Assembly: GCA_030704615.1 (NCBI GenBank)
Contig: CM060731.1
Coordinates: 39,496,001 to 39,556,000 of the forward strand
From: Takakia lepidozioides
Taxonomy: Eukaryota; Streptophyta; Takakiopsida; Takakiales; Takakiaceae
DNA length: 60,000 nucleotides
Direction of reading: 5' to 3'
Part shown: piece by piece, positions 30,247-42,637 of the stretch
Layout of the letters: every line of letters starts with the position of its first letter
How positions within the stretch are numbered: the stretch's first letter is position 1
Notes under the pieces: model-generated
Database searches by the model: none
What the model was told of the DNA's origin: nothing
Seen by the model: only the letters and a program-made list of their open reading frames with translations
Program-made: the position numbers and the translations under genes

Positions 30247-33200
30247 ATGGCGATGGCGGGCGTGGGACTTGCGAAGGAGGCCCTCGCTGCTCGCTCTCCT
30301 GCAGCTCTAGTCTTCAAGTCCAAGCTGTCAACCGCTTTTTCAGGTGGGAATTTCCTCAGCGATTCAGGCATTTTTCTTTATTCCCACTGAGGAATGTGAG
30401 AATAATTTGTAGCTTGTAGGGGTGAGAGAATACATTTGCAGCTCCATCGATGCTCGGTGCAGGAATGAGCCCTGCTTCCCCGTGAAATAGGCCCTCGATT
30501 CGTCGGGGAAGTTACTTTGTTTCAATGGCTACGAGCTCCTTGTATTCTCAGTACAGATGGAGTGAATGCATAATTCAAAAGTTTCAAGTCATTTTTGAAG
30601 TAAACGGGATCCGTTGCTTTTCTGGATGCACACACTTGCAAGTAGATTTCTGCTCAAATGGGCTCGAATCAATATCTGGGTCCAATTGGGTCGTAAAATG
30701 AAGAAGACTTACGTGCAGCTATATTCGTCTGGCGGATGGATTGTCTTTGAATCCCAGTTCTGTGGGTGTGACTTGCGAGAGTTCTCGGATTATGGGTCCA
30801 CGGGGCATGGTCTTGATATTGTCTCCGCTCTTCAGATTGGTGACGCCTTCCTTCGTCTGCTTACCATCAGGTTCACTCAACTTGAAAGTGTCAAGTGTGT
30901 TTTTTTACTTTCGAAATATTTTTTGAGAATAATCTTGCGATGAAACAATGCATACAGGTGACAACGCCACCCTGTTGCCATGGGGCCAAAAGAGTTTGAG
31001 TGTGAGACCAAACCTCAGACTGAGCACACACTTTTCAGAGGTTGCAAGGAAGGAAGACATGCATCTCGCAGCTTCAACCAATTATCACCCCAGCCTGGTT
31101 TGCCAAGCTACTACGAGCACAGGTGCATTTAAATCCATCCATTTGGCTGTCAATATTACTGGTGGTCCTGCTTGGGGAACCGTGAGATGTGATCTTGAAA
31201 GATTTAGCTGGGTTCACTCTCTGTCCGGGGGTTTTGGAACAATCTAAACTATTCTGGGCAAGGGGAAAGGTCATTTTTCTAATGAATACTTTCTTCATTG
31301 GATGTTGAGCTGGCAGTAGTCCCAGCCAAAGCAGAGGCCACGACAGATAGTTCTAGGAGTGATGTGCTGGGGGCCTTGTCTCAAATCATCGATCCTGATT
31401 TCGGCATAGACATTGTCTCATGCGGTTTTGTCAAGGACTTGCAAATTCAGGAAGCCACTGGCGAGGTTAACCCTTTTGGCCTTAAATGATGTATGGTTGT
31501 GTGTGTGAAGGGTATCTGGTGTAATCAATAGTTGCAGGGAACAGTCCATGATTACAACCTTCTGCCCCTCTCCTGAACTCATGGCAGTTGTATGACAGGT
31601 TTCATGTTCTACCAGCTTTGGAAATTGGTCTTGACTTCAGGACCCTGCTCTATCTAATGTGCTCCTGAGTTTTTTTGTGCATTTCCAATATCCAGAGCAA
31701 CTTACCATGGTTGTTTTATATGGATGGTGTCTATGGCATATCAGGTCTCATTACGTTTGGAACTCACAACACCAGCTTGTCCTGTGAAGGACATGGTGAG
31801 CCTCTTGACCTTTTTCATACTCACTGACTGCAGTCACTGGCCTTTGAAGTATTTCAAAAGAGTGAATTGTTGCCTACATATGTCGGTGACAAGTACCCCC
31901 TTTCCAGATAGTGGCTTCAAACATCTCACTTTCAATTGATGTTTTTGTAGGGCTGAGGTGAGAAGTTTGAAAGATTAGATGTGATCAGGATACATTGCCC
32001 GTGTCAAGCTGACTAGAATCTGTTGGTTACAGTTTGAGCAGCAGGCGAAGGAGAAGGTAGTGGCAATACCCTGGGTCAAGCAAGTGAGCATAGTCATGTC
32101 AGCACAACCTCCAAAGCCCCTGATTGCGGACGATGTCCCAAAAGGTTTAAGGAGGGTTTCCAACATTGTGGCTGTTTCCAGTTGTAAGGTGTGTCTCCAC
32201 TCCTGCGAAGACACTCCTGTTGGTCTCTCTATAAAACTATGCTGGTCCACTCAGAGGTTGGTACATGTTTGGGGTTTTGCGAGAAGAAGATCGAATGGGC
32301 TGGAGCTTGCCATAGCATTGCAATCATTGCCCCTTCACATGACTGAGTTGAGCATAATGAGAAGGGAGAGAGCAGATAGAGGGGTGGAGTGAAGAAGAAA
32401 TCTATGTCATCCACAGGAGGCCGAGATTGAGGAAAACTCTGTGTGCTAATTCCATGCTGCAATGATCAGGGAGGAGTTGGAAAGTCAACAGTTGCAGTGA
32501 ATCTTGCATATTCCCTGGCAGGCATGGGTGCAAGGGTGGGCATATTCGATGCTGACTTGTATGGACCGAGCCTTCCAACCATGGTGTCTCCAGAGATTCG
32601 TGTGTTAAGAATGGTAAGGTACTGTCCTTGATGACGCTCCTTTGGGAACAATTTGAACCTTCACTCCTTTTTTCCTTCTCGATCAGTTTGGTCTGAGGAA
32701 ATTTCTCTTCCTCAGATTCCCTACCATTCCTATTGTTGTATAATTTCCTTTTCTGCCTCAAGCAGGTAGGCTGCTTTCTGTCCCATAAGCTCATTGCAGT
32801 TACGAAGCTCTTTCCTCTCTCATGCAGCCTACCTGCTTGAGGCATTCTTGTCTTAGGGTGACACTTGATGTATCCTGAAGTCAGCTCTAGGTTTGTTCTA
32901 CCTGTCCCTGGCCATCCATGGGCATATTCTTTCCTACTTTCTCTCTTGGGCTCCTGGACTACGCAGAATCCAGCACAGAAGGATAAGTGGTCAGCAACTC
33001 TGGTCTTTGTGTACATGCTAGAGACCTTTCTGTATTCAATGTTTGTGACAGTGTCTCTCAATGGTTGCAGGATGCAGAAACAAGGGCAATAACCCCCACT
33101 GAATATATGGGGGTGAAGCTAGTATCTTTTGGTTTTGCAGGGCAGGGTAGTGCCATCATGCGGGGCCCCATGGTTTCTGGAGTCATCAATCAATTCCTTA

Positions 33201-36200
33201 CAACCACTGATTGGTAACAACAAAACCCTTTTCTACTAAATCTTGTCATATCCACAGTGCCAGGTGCAGAAGCCTAAATTACCAATCTCACAGTCTTCAG
33301 TCTACCCAGACAGAAGAAGGAGAGAGAGATTGTACTGATAAGATGTTGTATGCGGTAGCATTGATCCTGCGGGCGGAACAAGAGGGAACGACACTACCTT
33401 TATGAGGGTAATGGGACTTACCTTGATATAAACGATTAGTTCGGGCTTTCCAGATATCCTCCAGACTACCCTTCACAAAATCATCAGCCTGCTGTGTGTG
33501 AGCTGCCCAGCAATTAGACCTCAACAGGGCCAGGGGCTTTAGGCTCAGCCTCAACATTTTCAAAGTTGGTGAACATAGGTGAGGGAACAATGTTCTTGCT
33601 GTTCCTGAAGAGGGTCACTCTCTGGTGAGAATATCCCGGACGGTATCAGAAAATGGATAAAGTCTTCAGGCTGCCCTCACATTGGGCAATTACAATCTCC
33701 GTTTCCTCTCTGCATCTGTTTATTGTTCAAAGGTAGGCTTCCCGCCCTGAGTAAATTTCAGTCTAGTGCCAAGGGTTGGTAGGCCCTTGAGACCATCCTT
33801 AATGTCCTCCCCCATGTCACAAACTGGAAATAAGTTCAGGGAAGTTTGATGCCTAACTTTGTTAAGATTGTACTCATAAGACGTTGTTTGCCGTAGCCTT
33901 GGGCTGACGTTGGTAGTAAGACTTACCTTCATATAAAGAATTAATCCGGGTTTTCCAGATATCCTCTAGAAATCCCTTCACACAAGCATCAATCTGCTGT
34001 GTGTGATTTGCCCAAAAACTAGGCCTCAGGAGGGCCTGGGCTTTTGGCTCAGCCTCGAGACTTTCAAAGTTGGTAAACAGGGGTACAGGCACAATTCCCT
34101 TTATAGAGTTGAAGAGAGCGTCTCTTTGGTGAGAGAACCCCGGACAGTGTATCAGAAAATGAATACTGTCTTCAGATTGCCCACACAACGGGCAATTGCA
34201 CTCTCCCTTTCCTCTCTGCTTCTGTTTGCTGTTCAAAGGTAGGCTTCCTGCCCTGAGTTTAAATTTCAGTCTAGTGCCGAGAGTGGGTAGACCCTTGAGG
34301 TCATCCAAGATGTCCTCCCCCATGTCACTGACTGGAAACAAGTTCAGGGAAGTTTTCTGCCTAACTTCATTTTCATCAGACAATCTCATGGCAACAGACA
34401 TGGCTTTGGACACTACAGCCTCTAAGTCAGATTTATCCAGCAGGGTCAAGACTTGCGGATCCAGATCCAGGTCCTTGAGAATCTCTTCTACTCTCTTCTG
34501 CCAGGACTTAGCCTGTTTGACAGGGCGGTCCTGTTTCCAAGATATAGAGTCGATTAACTTAGGATATCTAGTGTTGGACATATGTTGCAGCTGACCCCAC
34601 CATCTGACCTTGAATTCATCTCGTCGGGAGCTTAAGGACGGAATGCCAAACTCACCCCGAACAGCACATTGGCTGTTTTGGAGCATGCTGACATACACTC
34701 CTTAAGCACCCCCACTTGAATGGATTCTAGAGACTTAGCCTGGTTGGAGTTATCAACCCATATAGCCGATCCGTACTCCAAGGCAGGTCTAATAACGCGA
34801 CAAAGCATGGTTTTCTTAACCTCAGAGTTGACCCCTCTGCAGTGGAAAAATTTAGTGAGCCCCAGACCATTGCCCTTGCCAGTTTGAACAACTTTCCAGA
34901 TATGTGCATCCCAATTACAATTGGAGGAAAACTCAACGCCCAGGTAAGTGTAGGAAGGGAGGACCGGGATCTCTTGGCTACCCCACTGCCACTTAAGATC
35001 ACTTCCTCCCTCTCCTCTGTCGTTGAATGCTACCACTGCACATTTGCTGACATTAGCCACTAGCCCCCAAAGATCAAAGTATCTCTTCGCGCAATCAATC
35101 AACTCCTGGAGATTGGTTGGAGTCTCCCCTATGCCTGCGAAGTCATCTGCAAACATAAGGGCTGGTATGGTGGTATCACCCACCCTTAACCCAAATCCCT
35201 CACTTTCCACATCCTCGAGGAGTTGATTGATGAAAACATTGAAGAGCAGAGGGGAGAGAGTACATCCTTGAGCTACACCTTGGTCTATGTCAAAGAAGTT
35301 GGACTTCTGTCCGTTAACAGTGACACAGCTTTTGGTGTGAGCATACAAGTTGTGGACAACTCTCCACATCTTTCCCTTGATCCCACAAGACCAGAGGCGG
35401 AACCATAGGCCATCTCTCCACACTGTGTCATAAGCCTTTTTGACATCCAGGAAAAAAACATAAGTGGGTTTCCCTTCTTTTTTCCTTCCCTGGATAATCT
35501 GGCTTAGAGTGAAGATATGATCCACACAGCCCCTGTTTCGCCAAAAGCCAGCTTGGCCTTCGTGGAAACAACCTCTAGACTCCAGATCAACCTCGAGACG
35601 AGTACTTATAACTCTGCAGAATGTCTTGCCAACAGCATTGAGGAGCGTGATGCCACGGTAGTTCCCCAGTTCTTCTCTGTCACCCTTCTTGTATAGATTG
35701 ACAATAACCCCCTGTCGCCAGCGAAAGGGGATCATTTCAGTCTTCCAGATAAGGTTAAAGAGGAGAACTAGGGCCTCCATCATGGGATCGCCACCGTGCT
35801 TGATAAGCTCGTTGACAATACCATCAGGTCCACCAGCTTTATATCCATTTAAATGTTCAATTGCTTCCACAATCTCAGAAGAACTAATGGGAGCGTTATA
35901 AGCCATTGAAATATACTCCAGTTCATCAGGGCTGTTTTGAATCATCGGAACAGTTTTTCCAACTGTGTCCCTCCATTCAGCAGAAGACCCCTCACTGTTA
36001 GACCTAGAAGTTCTGCCAAGGATACTGTAGTGAGTTTCAAAGGTTTTGACAATGAAGTCACCACTGCACCTTTAGTAGTCTTCAGCGCTTGTACTTGCTG
36101 ACCGTTTTTCGGCTTGTACAAACGTTGCAGGGCCAACCAGAATTTCTTGTCATTACCACCATGGTGGTTTGAATTTATTTCACTGTATAACTTGTCCCAG

Positions 36201-38903
36201 TATAATTTCTTCTGAGACCTAACAAGCTGATTGATATCTTTACGGAGCTGGTAGTACCTCGCCCACAATTCTCTGTTGGTTTTCAAATTGCAGCACTCTT
36301 TATAGAGGGCTAGTCTCTCAGCTATCTTGAGTTTAATCTCATTGGTCCACCAATTAACAGCTCTGCCGCAGACAATTAGTTTCCTCCCAATGATCTTGTC
36401 AGCCACGGAGGAAACGAAACTCTCCCAAGAGTCCACTGCTCTTTCGACTTCATTTCTTGCGTTATCAGAGCGAGACTGAAGTTCTTGGAGCGATTGGACA
36501 AAATGAGGAGAGCCTCTTGCAAGGCCTGGACGTACTCAGCCTTGACCTCCTCATTATGGAATTTTTCTATGCGCCACTTCCGAATCGAACGTTTCACAGA
36601 TCTCTTGGTGTTGGGAAAACACCTTTTGATCTCAGTCCAAACCAGGAAGTGGTCAGAGGTACCAATATCAGTTCTGTCGATCAACACATTGGCACACTGG
36701 GGGAACAAATTTTTGTCCATTATGATATAGTCCACAATGGAACGTACCCCAGTTTGGGATTTCTCACGAGTCCACTGCACTTGGTCACCTCTAGTCCTGT
36801 TATTCAAGGTCAAAAGCTGAAGCTCTTCTAGACAGTTAATTAACCGTCTGCCATTAGAATTCAGCTCGTCCTCACCAAAAGGTCCAATGATATCGTCCTG
36901 ATGGAGCCCTTTGCCCACCCGGGCATTGAAGTCACCCAATAGCACCACCTGACCTTTGGCAAGGAACGAAGCACAGTCCAGCTTTACATCTTCGAAGGCT
37001 TTGTCTGCGTCAGCACTAAGGGTCCCCTCTGTGGGCATGTAAACACAACCCACAAAGATGTCCTTCGTACTCATGCCGCCCTTCAGATTCAGTTTTAGCC
37101 AGATACTATGCTCGTACCTCAAACCCTTGTTGATAATTTCACAATTGTCAAACAAGAAATCACGGACAAAGAATCCAACCCCTTTTTGACCGCGTTTGGC
37201 AGAGGCTGCCTTGAGAGTACACATCTTACCTGCCCATTTATAACCATTGACATCTCCAACCAGTTTATCCGACGTTTCCCATGTTTCTTGCCCAGCACAG
37301 ATATGAATATCATTAGTCCGAAGAACTTGTCCCACTTCGAGTTGTTTCCTTTGGTTGGTCAACCCTGAGAAGTTGAAAGTGGCCAGCCGCAAGCCAGCCC
37401 TTTGCATGTGAATTGTTTGTCGTCTAGGTAGCTTGTGATTGCTCCTGGACGGCCAACCGTTCTGCAAAGGGGGGACAGTTACCTCATGTGTAGATTTTGC
37501 TCGTCTTGTGTAAACTTTGAGAATTGGTTAACCATTCAGGGTACCAAATCCTTCAGTTACACGACGCACAGGCTCCGCACACATAGGGGCAGATTGTCCG
37601 TCAGACTGCTTGGGGACAATTACCCCGTGTATAGATTTTGCTCGTCTTGTGTAGACTTTGAGGATTGTTAAACCATTTAGAGTACCAAATCCTTCAGTTA
37701 CACGACGTTCAGGCTCTGCACACTTAGGGACAGATTGTCCATCTGACGGCTTGGGGACAATTACCCCGTGTATAGAATTTGTTCGTCTTGTGTAAACCTT
37801 GAGGATTGGTAAACCATTCAGAGTACCAAATCCTTCAGATTCAGGATTCAGGTTCCGTACACTTAGGGGCATTTTGTCCTTCTGGCTGTTTGGATTCAAC
37901 CTCATCCAGAGCATCAAACCGATTAGAAACTCTCAAGTTGAAGTCGTTGCCCTTGGTTGTCTTCCTAGAGCGCCCCATTGAATCACCAATGTCTAAGACC
38001 GCTCTCCAGCCAGTCAAGGGACGAACTTCTTTGAGATTGAATTGATGTGGGACTCTATTAGAAGCACTTTTGGTCATTGCAACCTTCAACGTACCCCTGT
38101 TATCAAGTCTCGAGATGGTACCATTAGCCATGAAATCCAAGCCTAAGCTAGAGCATGTAGTTTTAAAGGACACATCGTCCATCCTGGGATTCACCCAAAA
38201 ACTACACATGAAGCCCTAGATTTGGCATAAGTAACCAATTCCCAGGAATCACCCTGAGGAGTGTTGATGTTGATAGGAGCTAAAATTTTGATTGTAGTCG
38301 CAGGCTATAAGTTTAAGCACAGGAACCAACCCGAGCCCAAGTGCCGAGTATGCTAGGCAGAGCATACGACTGCCCAATTTGGGCGGAGGGGCTGCCCCCA
38401 AGCGGTAGGGGTCCGCTTGTTACCATTCAGAGATCACACTCCAGGGAGTTGCAGGGAATGGCCCGTGTAGGCATATTCTAAAGAGGGAAAGGCCCCAAGC
38501 TTTCCAACTAAATCCAATGCACTACCTTACCTGGAGCAAAGCGCTTCAGGTCGAAACAAACAAGGACACGAGGTCACAAGGCCGGCATTTAGTCACAGAG
38601 ACATTAATGTACTCCCGTATCAAGTCCACCCAATGGCATAGGCTTCCTAGAGGACAGGGAGAGAGACGGAGAGAGAGAGAGATTGTACTCATAAGACGTT
38701 GTTTGCCGTAGCCTTGTGGCCATTGACCCCGCGCCCAGTTTGAGCGGGAACAAAAGGGACAGAACCTACCTCTGTCAGGGGCTGACGTTGGTAGTAAGAC
38801 TTACCTCCATATAAAGAATTAATCCGGGTTTTCCAGATATCCTCTAGAAATCCCTTCACACAAGCATCAATCTGCTGTGTGTGATTTGCCCAAAAACTAG
38901 CCC

Positions 38904-38937
<34 letters not shown>

Positions 38938-41900
38938 TTTGTGACTGCAATACCTCATCACCTCCCAGAGAGTGCTCCAGGAGCATATTTCTCAAGTTAT
39001 TCTGATTGGATCTCAACGTTGGTCGTTTCATGACTTATTTATGCCTTTGAATTTACGGCAGCATTAATTCTTGGTTGACGCCATTGGATAAACATGTATG
39101 TGTATGTGACTGCAGGGGGGAGCTGGACTACCTGGTGATTGACATGCCCCCCGGCACTGGCGACATCCAACTCACCTTGTGCCAGGTATTTTGTCGGACA
39201 AAGAAGGAAAGAAGGTCAACTATTTTATAACACCCATAGACAAGGTAGGACAAACCAAAGAACTACTTCCAAGTACATCGAGTGTTGCCCCAAGTGCCTC
39301 AAGCGGTAGGTAGCTCACAAGGCCCTTCAGATCTTAAATGATAAAGGCCTCCGGCAAAGATTGGGAAGCTCTAAAAAGAATAATATCTCCTTGGATAGTC
39401 CGCAGGACAGGGGCTGAGAAGACACAACAACTGGAGGAGGAAAGAAATGAAATGTTACTTTATAATGTCTGTGGGAAGCTCATCGAGTTTATGTATAAGA
39501 GAAAACATGAAACAAGAAAGAGAGTGGGAGCAGCCCAGAACAACTGTTGACAAGGGATTATCTAAGAGTCAGCACCTCGTGTAGGAAGAAAGGAACCTTT
39601 AGTATGTTCATGGAAGGCCCAAAGGACAAGATCATAACAAGCACACAAAGCAATAGAAACCGGCAAAATGACTGCATGAACACGGAGCACCTCTTGGAGC
39701 ATTTTATGGTCTTCAACACCAAGTGCCTTTTCCAGGATTGACAAGCCTCTCTAGACTGTAATGTGTTGCTCTACCTCATAATCATAGGCCAGGATGAAAA
39801 AGAAATGATGTTGCTTCTCCACTTGTACGGTCCAAGCTGGGATAATGTCCTCATGCTGCATGTTTAGCCCTTCCCGTCTCATACGGGGATTGTGTGACTC
39901 TGAAAGTCCCCAAGGCCCTGGTTAATTATGTAGAGAACGTGGTGGACCAAGCAGTAGCACATGATGCAGTGATCTCTCATATTGCGGCGTAACTGTAAAA
40001 CTGGTGTTATGACCCTTGTATGTGTCTTATGGATCTCCCAAGCCTCTGCTGGATCAGTATTTTGATAACCCCTGGGGGTCAGTCAATGGTGGTGACATTT
40101 GACAATCAGTACCTGTACAAAATACACAAGCAAGTGTAGGAGCCTTTGTTAGCTGACTTCTATGAGGTGTAAAGTGCTCCCTTTTTTTGTCAATGGCCTA
40201 CTATGTGAATTTCAAAGGATGTGGTGCTCGACGCCCTCCTTATTTTGGTAACCAGACTCCTTCATGTTGTTCTGTAAGCTATGAACCACAAATGAAGACC
40301 CATAGAGTGCTGCGGACTGAGTAATTTACCAATTTACTCACCTGGCGGATAGGTGCGTGTCTGTTCACTGCAGTGCTCACCCTAAACACAAACCCTGCAG
40401 ATTAAACGTTCATTTGTTCCATTCTCTCTGTTTTGCTTTCATGCCCTGTTGAACTCCGAGCATGTGTGGCTTATTCTTTGTCCGTTTGGCCATGGCAGGT
40501 AGTGCCGGTTACAGCAGCTGTCATTGTCACAACGCCACAGAAATTGGCATTTATTGATGTTGCGAAGGGTGTGCGTATGTTCTCAAAGCTTAAGGTATTA
40601 TATTCAACTTGTCTTGCAGATTTTCGGTTTAATATAAGGGGTCTGTTTGTTCCATTTTAGTCTTCACTCGGTAACTGGATCAGTGTCCTGGCCAGTGATG
40701 ACTAACTAGGACACCTTTGCAGAAGTAAGAATCCATCCCGCATGTAGGTGATGTTTTTTGTGCCCAGGTTCCGTGCATTGCAGTAGTGGAGAATATGTGC
40801 TTCTTCGAAGCTGATGGGAAGCGCTACTACCCTTTTGGCCAGGGCTCGGGTGCCGAGGTATGTGCATCACTGTATACTCAATGTGAGTCAAAGCAGATCT
40901 TTACCAACAAATGCACAAGAAGGTGGGCTGTGCATTGCACCTTCATGTAAAACATGCTATCTTGCAGCTTTAATGTTTTCACATGCACCACCATCGTCCA
41001 ATGGCATTAGTGTGCCCTCACCATTTTGCCTACCATGTTTCTCTCACAAGTGGTTTTTGATGGGGGCCGTATAAAATCTGAGTACAGGTGGTGAAGCAGT
41101 TCGGGATTCCGCATCTGTTTGAACTTCCTATCAGACCCGAAGTAAGTACTCATTGTGGTTAGCTCCTTCTCAAGGTATACTGCTTTTCTCAACGAGGAGC
41201 ACTTTTTGATTGAATAATGCGAAAGTCTGACAGATTGACAGTTTGACATTGCGTGGCAGTAATCCACTGATATTCCCAAATAGTCAAATCTGACGGATGA
41301 ATGTCTATATCCGGTCTCTGTACATTGACCAAGACTCACTTACTATGCCCAGAGTGTCCATGAGATAGAACTGTGTATACATCATGTGGTCACATTGTCC
41401 TGGTTCTAAATCTCGAAAATTTTCCCTTGTGATATTGCCAGCTATCGGCATCAGGAGACAGTGGGAATCCAGAAGTAGTGGTTGATCCTGTGGGCCAAGT
41501 TGCAAACTTGTTCTCAAATATTGGAGTCTGTGTAGTGCAGCAGTGCGCCAAGCTTCGTCAGCAAGGTAAACCAGGCCTGTCCATCTTCAGACAAACCACC
41601 AATTGCTTTTATGGCCTGTCTCTCTCCCCCTGCCTAGACAAACAGCTTACACAAACTAACAGAAGTTATCATGCGTGACTGCAGTGTCAACGGCAGTCAT
41701 GTATGACAAGGCCATCAAGGCCTTTCGCGTAAAAGTGCCTGGTACCACCGATGAATTTCTTCTACACCCTGCGACTGTACGCCGAAATGATCGGTCAGCT
41801 CAGAGCATAGTACGTTCATACATAAGCAAACTGTGGGTAGGGGATGGGTTGGTGTTCAACTTGGCAAGGTGTGAAAGGCTACGAGTTTAAATAAAAAGTG

Positions 41901-42637
41901 TATCTGTTTCTTAACTAGTTAAGCTTTGCTTACTGCTGCTTCGTGCAGCTGTCTCAATATCAACGAAAATATGGAAAAGCGTATCCTCACATTCAAGTTG
42001 ACAAATCATGCTCATGGTTGTGGCTTGTTACAGGATGAATGGTCTGGAGAGCAACGGCTACGGTATGCTGATGTGAAGGAGGATATAGAACCTGAGAGTG
42101 TTCGGCCCATGGGCAACTATGCCGTGTCCATCACTTGGCCTGATGGTTTCAACCAGGTGACTCTAAAAACAGCCACAAATCACGCTACAGTTGTGATTCA
42201 TGATTACACCCACAGAAGGCCCTGAGAGACCTAAACAGAACAACATAGTCCACACAAAATGAAATTCTCTTCAGCAGGTAGCTAGAGAGAAGACTGCATG
42301 GTGTGTAATGTTTTGCATTCATGTCAGAGGATGTACCTATTAGAATGTACTTTGCGAGCTCCAGTCTCCCCAGCGATATTCAGACCCTCTTTGTTTGTGT
42401 ACGATGCAGGTAGCACCATACGATCAATTGCAGTCAATGGAAAGGCTGGTAGACACACCGGATGTAGCCACTGCAAGCACTGGGCCACATATAGAGAAAA
42501 GTAAGGGTGAGGGCAACAGTGAAGATCAGAATGCAAAGGATGCTGGAAGGCCATCTAGTACGGACCAGCTGAGTGCTGCCACTGCCATTTTACAGCATGC
42601 CAAAGCTCTTGAAGGCATGAATGCCACTTTAAGCTAG
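30247..42637 (+). CDS. HCF101: Chloroplast [4Fe-4S] cluster assembly/transfer ATPase HCF101
   Basis: The product is an Mrp/NBP35-type P-loop scaffold that builds [4Fe-4S] clusters in the stroma, needed for photosystem I. Exons read: 30247-30343, 30958-31122 (or to 31181), about 31310-31465, 31745-31795, 32033-32188, 32470-32613, 33071-33213, 39116-39185, 40499-40594, 40768-40857, 41088-41141, 41442-41565, 41685-41809, 42034-42156 and 42410-42637. Domains in order: Ser/Ala-rich transit peptide; DUF59/MIP18 ('[20 protein letters not shown]'); P-loop 'CKGGVGKST' split by the 32188/32470 intron; '[12 protein letters not shown]'; '[16 protein letters not shown]'; '[13 protein letters not shown]'; '[19 protein letters not shown]' with a conserved Cys; and C-terminal DUF971 ('[18 protein letters not shown]', '[16 protein letters not shown]'). 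The 5.9-kb intron after 33213 holds LINEs. The third exon acceptor is the only weak border. Confidence 0.92.
33330..33860 (-). mobile_element. 5'-truncated LINE copy (oldest of three)
   Basis: Reads on the minus strand as the end of the same LINE family. Its 3' end lies at about 33330, next to 'gagagagat'. It codes a decayed '[20 protein letters not shown]' segment, matching the C-terminal part of the neighbouring full-length copy. It is cut off at about 33860, exactly where the next copy begins. Several indels break its frame. Confidence 0.8.
33874..34698 (-). pseudogene. LINE ORF2 C-terminal domain with Cys/His knuckle
   Basis: Continuous frame of 274 residues. It includes '[20 protein letters not shown]', a C-x2-C-x8-H-x4-C zinc knuckle typical of LINE C-termini, and ends at '[15 protein letters not shown]'. 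The same tail is partly present in the truncated copies at 33.3 and 38.7 kb. Confidence 0.75.
34632..36436 (-). pseudogene. LINE reverse transcriptase (two frames)
   Basis: The first segment (36436-35942) is the linker and thumb-proximal region ('WWTNEIK', '[20 protein letters not shown]'). After a frameshift, 35945-34632 holds RT blocks: '[16 protein letters not shown]', 'NYRGITLLN', '[12 protein letters not shown]', '[18 protein letters not shown]' and the active site 'ALMFADDFA' (FADD in place of the more frequent YADD). A third shift follows into the C-terminal domain. Confidence 0.85.
36376..37467 (-). pseudogene. LINE AP endonuclease domain
   Basis: 363 residues with exonuclease-endonuclease-phosphatase motifs in order: '[11 protein letters not shown]' (start strand), 'GQETW' (catalytic Glu), 'GCVYMPTEG', '[10 protein letters not shown]' (D-x-N) and '[10 protein letters not shown]' (S-D-H). 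It nicks target DNA to prime reverse transcription. The domain itself looks intact. The frame is lost around 36470, before the linker to the reverse transcriptase. Confidence 0.85.
37470..38209 (-). pseudogene. LINE ORF1-like region with 47-residue tandem repeats
   Basis: Two overlapping open frames. The N-terminal one (38209-37841) is basic and ends in the first repeat; the frame then shifts into the 37917-37528 segment. Repeats of 141 bp (phase markers at 37541, 37682 and 37823) encode '[17 protein letters not shown]' and '[18 protein letters not shown]'. No zinc knuckle or RRM was recognised. The function as an RNA-binding ORF1 is inferred from position only. Confidence 0.5.
38658..38940. 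repeat. (GA)n microsatellites bordering the LINE copy
   Basis: GA-rich runs lie at about 38658-38683 and 38902-38937. The same 'gagagagatt' phrase also sits beside the 3' end at 33.33 kb. On the LINE sense strand these are (TC)n tails, so they may be part of the retrotransposon 3' end rather than independent repeats. Confidence 0.6.
38685..38900 (-). mobile_element. Short 3'-end LINE copy
   Basis: The 3' end at about 38690 ('actcataagacgttgtttgc') is nearly identical to the full copy at 33.87 kb. It retains a ~70-bp piece that the full copy lacks ('tgtggccattgaccccgcgc' onward). It is truncated at 'gcccaaaaactagc' near 38900, where a GA microsatellite begins. It sits directly beyond the 5' end of the full-length element, also antisense to HCF101. 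Confidence 0.8.
39430..39545 (+). repeat. Dispersed repeat, copy B (in HCF101 intron)
   Basis: Contains 'gaaatgaaatgttactttat', 'atgtctgtgggaagctcat' and 'agaaaacatgaaac', matching the copies at 14.4-14.6 kb (inverted) and 50.04 kb. It lies in the intron between the exons ending at 39185 and starting at 40499. Confidence 0.5.

Larger units (their letters stand above)
33866..38660 (-). mobile_element. Near full-length LINE (non-LTR retrotransposon), inactivated
   Basis: About 4.8 kb, minus strand, inside the HCF101 intron. Order: a 5' region (about 38660-38210), a short ORF1-like segment with 141-bp repeats, an AP-type endonuclease, a reverse transcriptase and a C-terminal Cys/His knuckle. 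The coding parts are in different frames, with at least three shifts, so no intact ORF2 exists. The 3' end joins the older copy at 33.86 kb. The 5' boundary is approximate, lying in the GA-rich stretch before the copy at 38.69 kb. Confidence 0.85.

Noticed and set aside
31969-33061. Minus-strand frames opposite HCF101 exons
   Set aside because: HCF101 exon homology on the plus strand explains the openness.
34003-37368. Plus-strand frames opposite the LINE
   Set aside because: Shadows of the reverse transcriptase and endonuclease coding strand.
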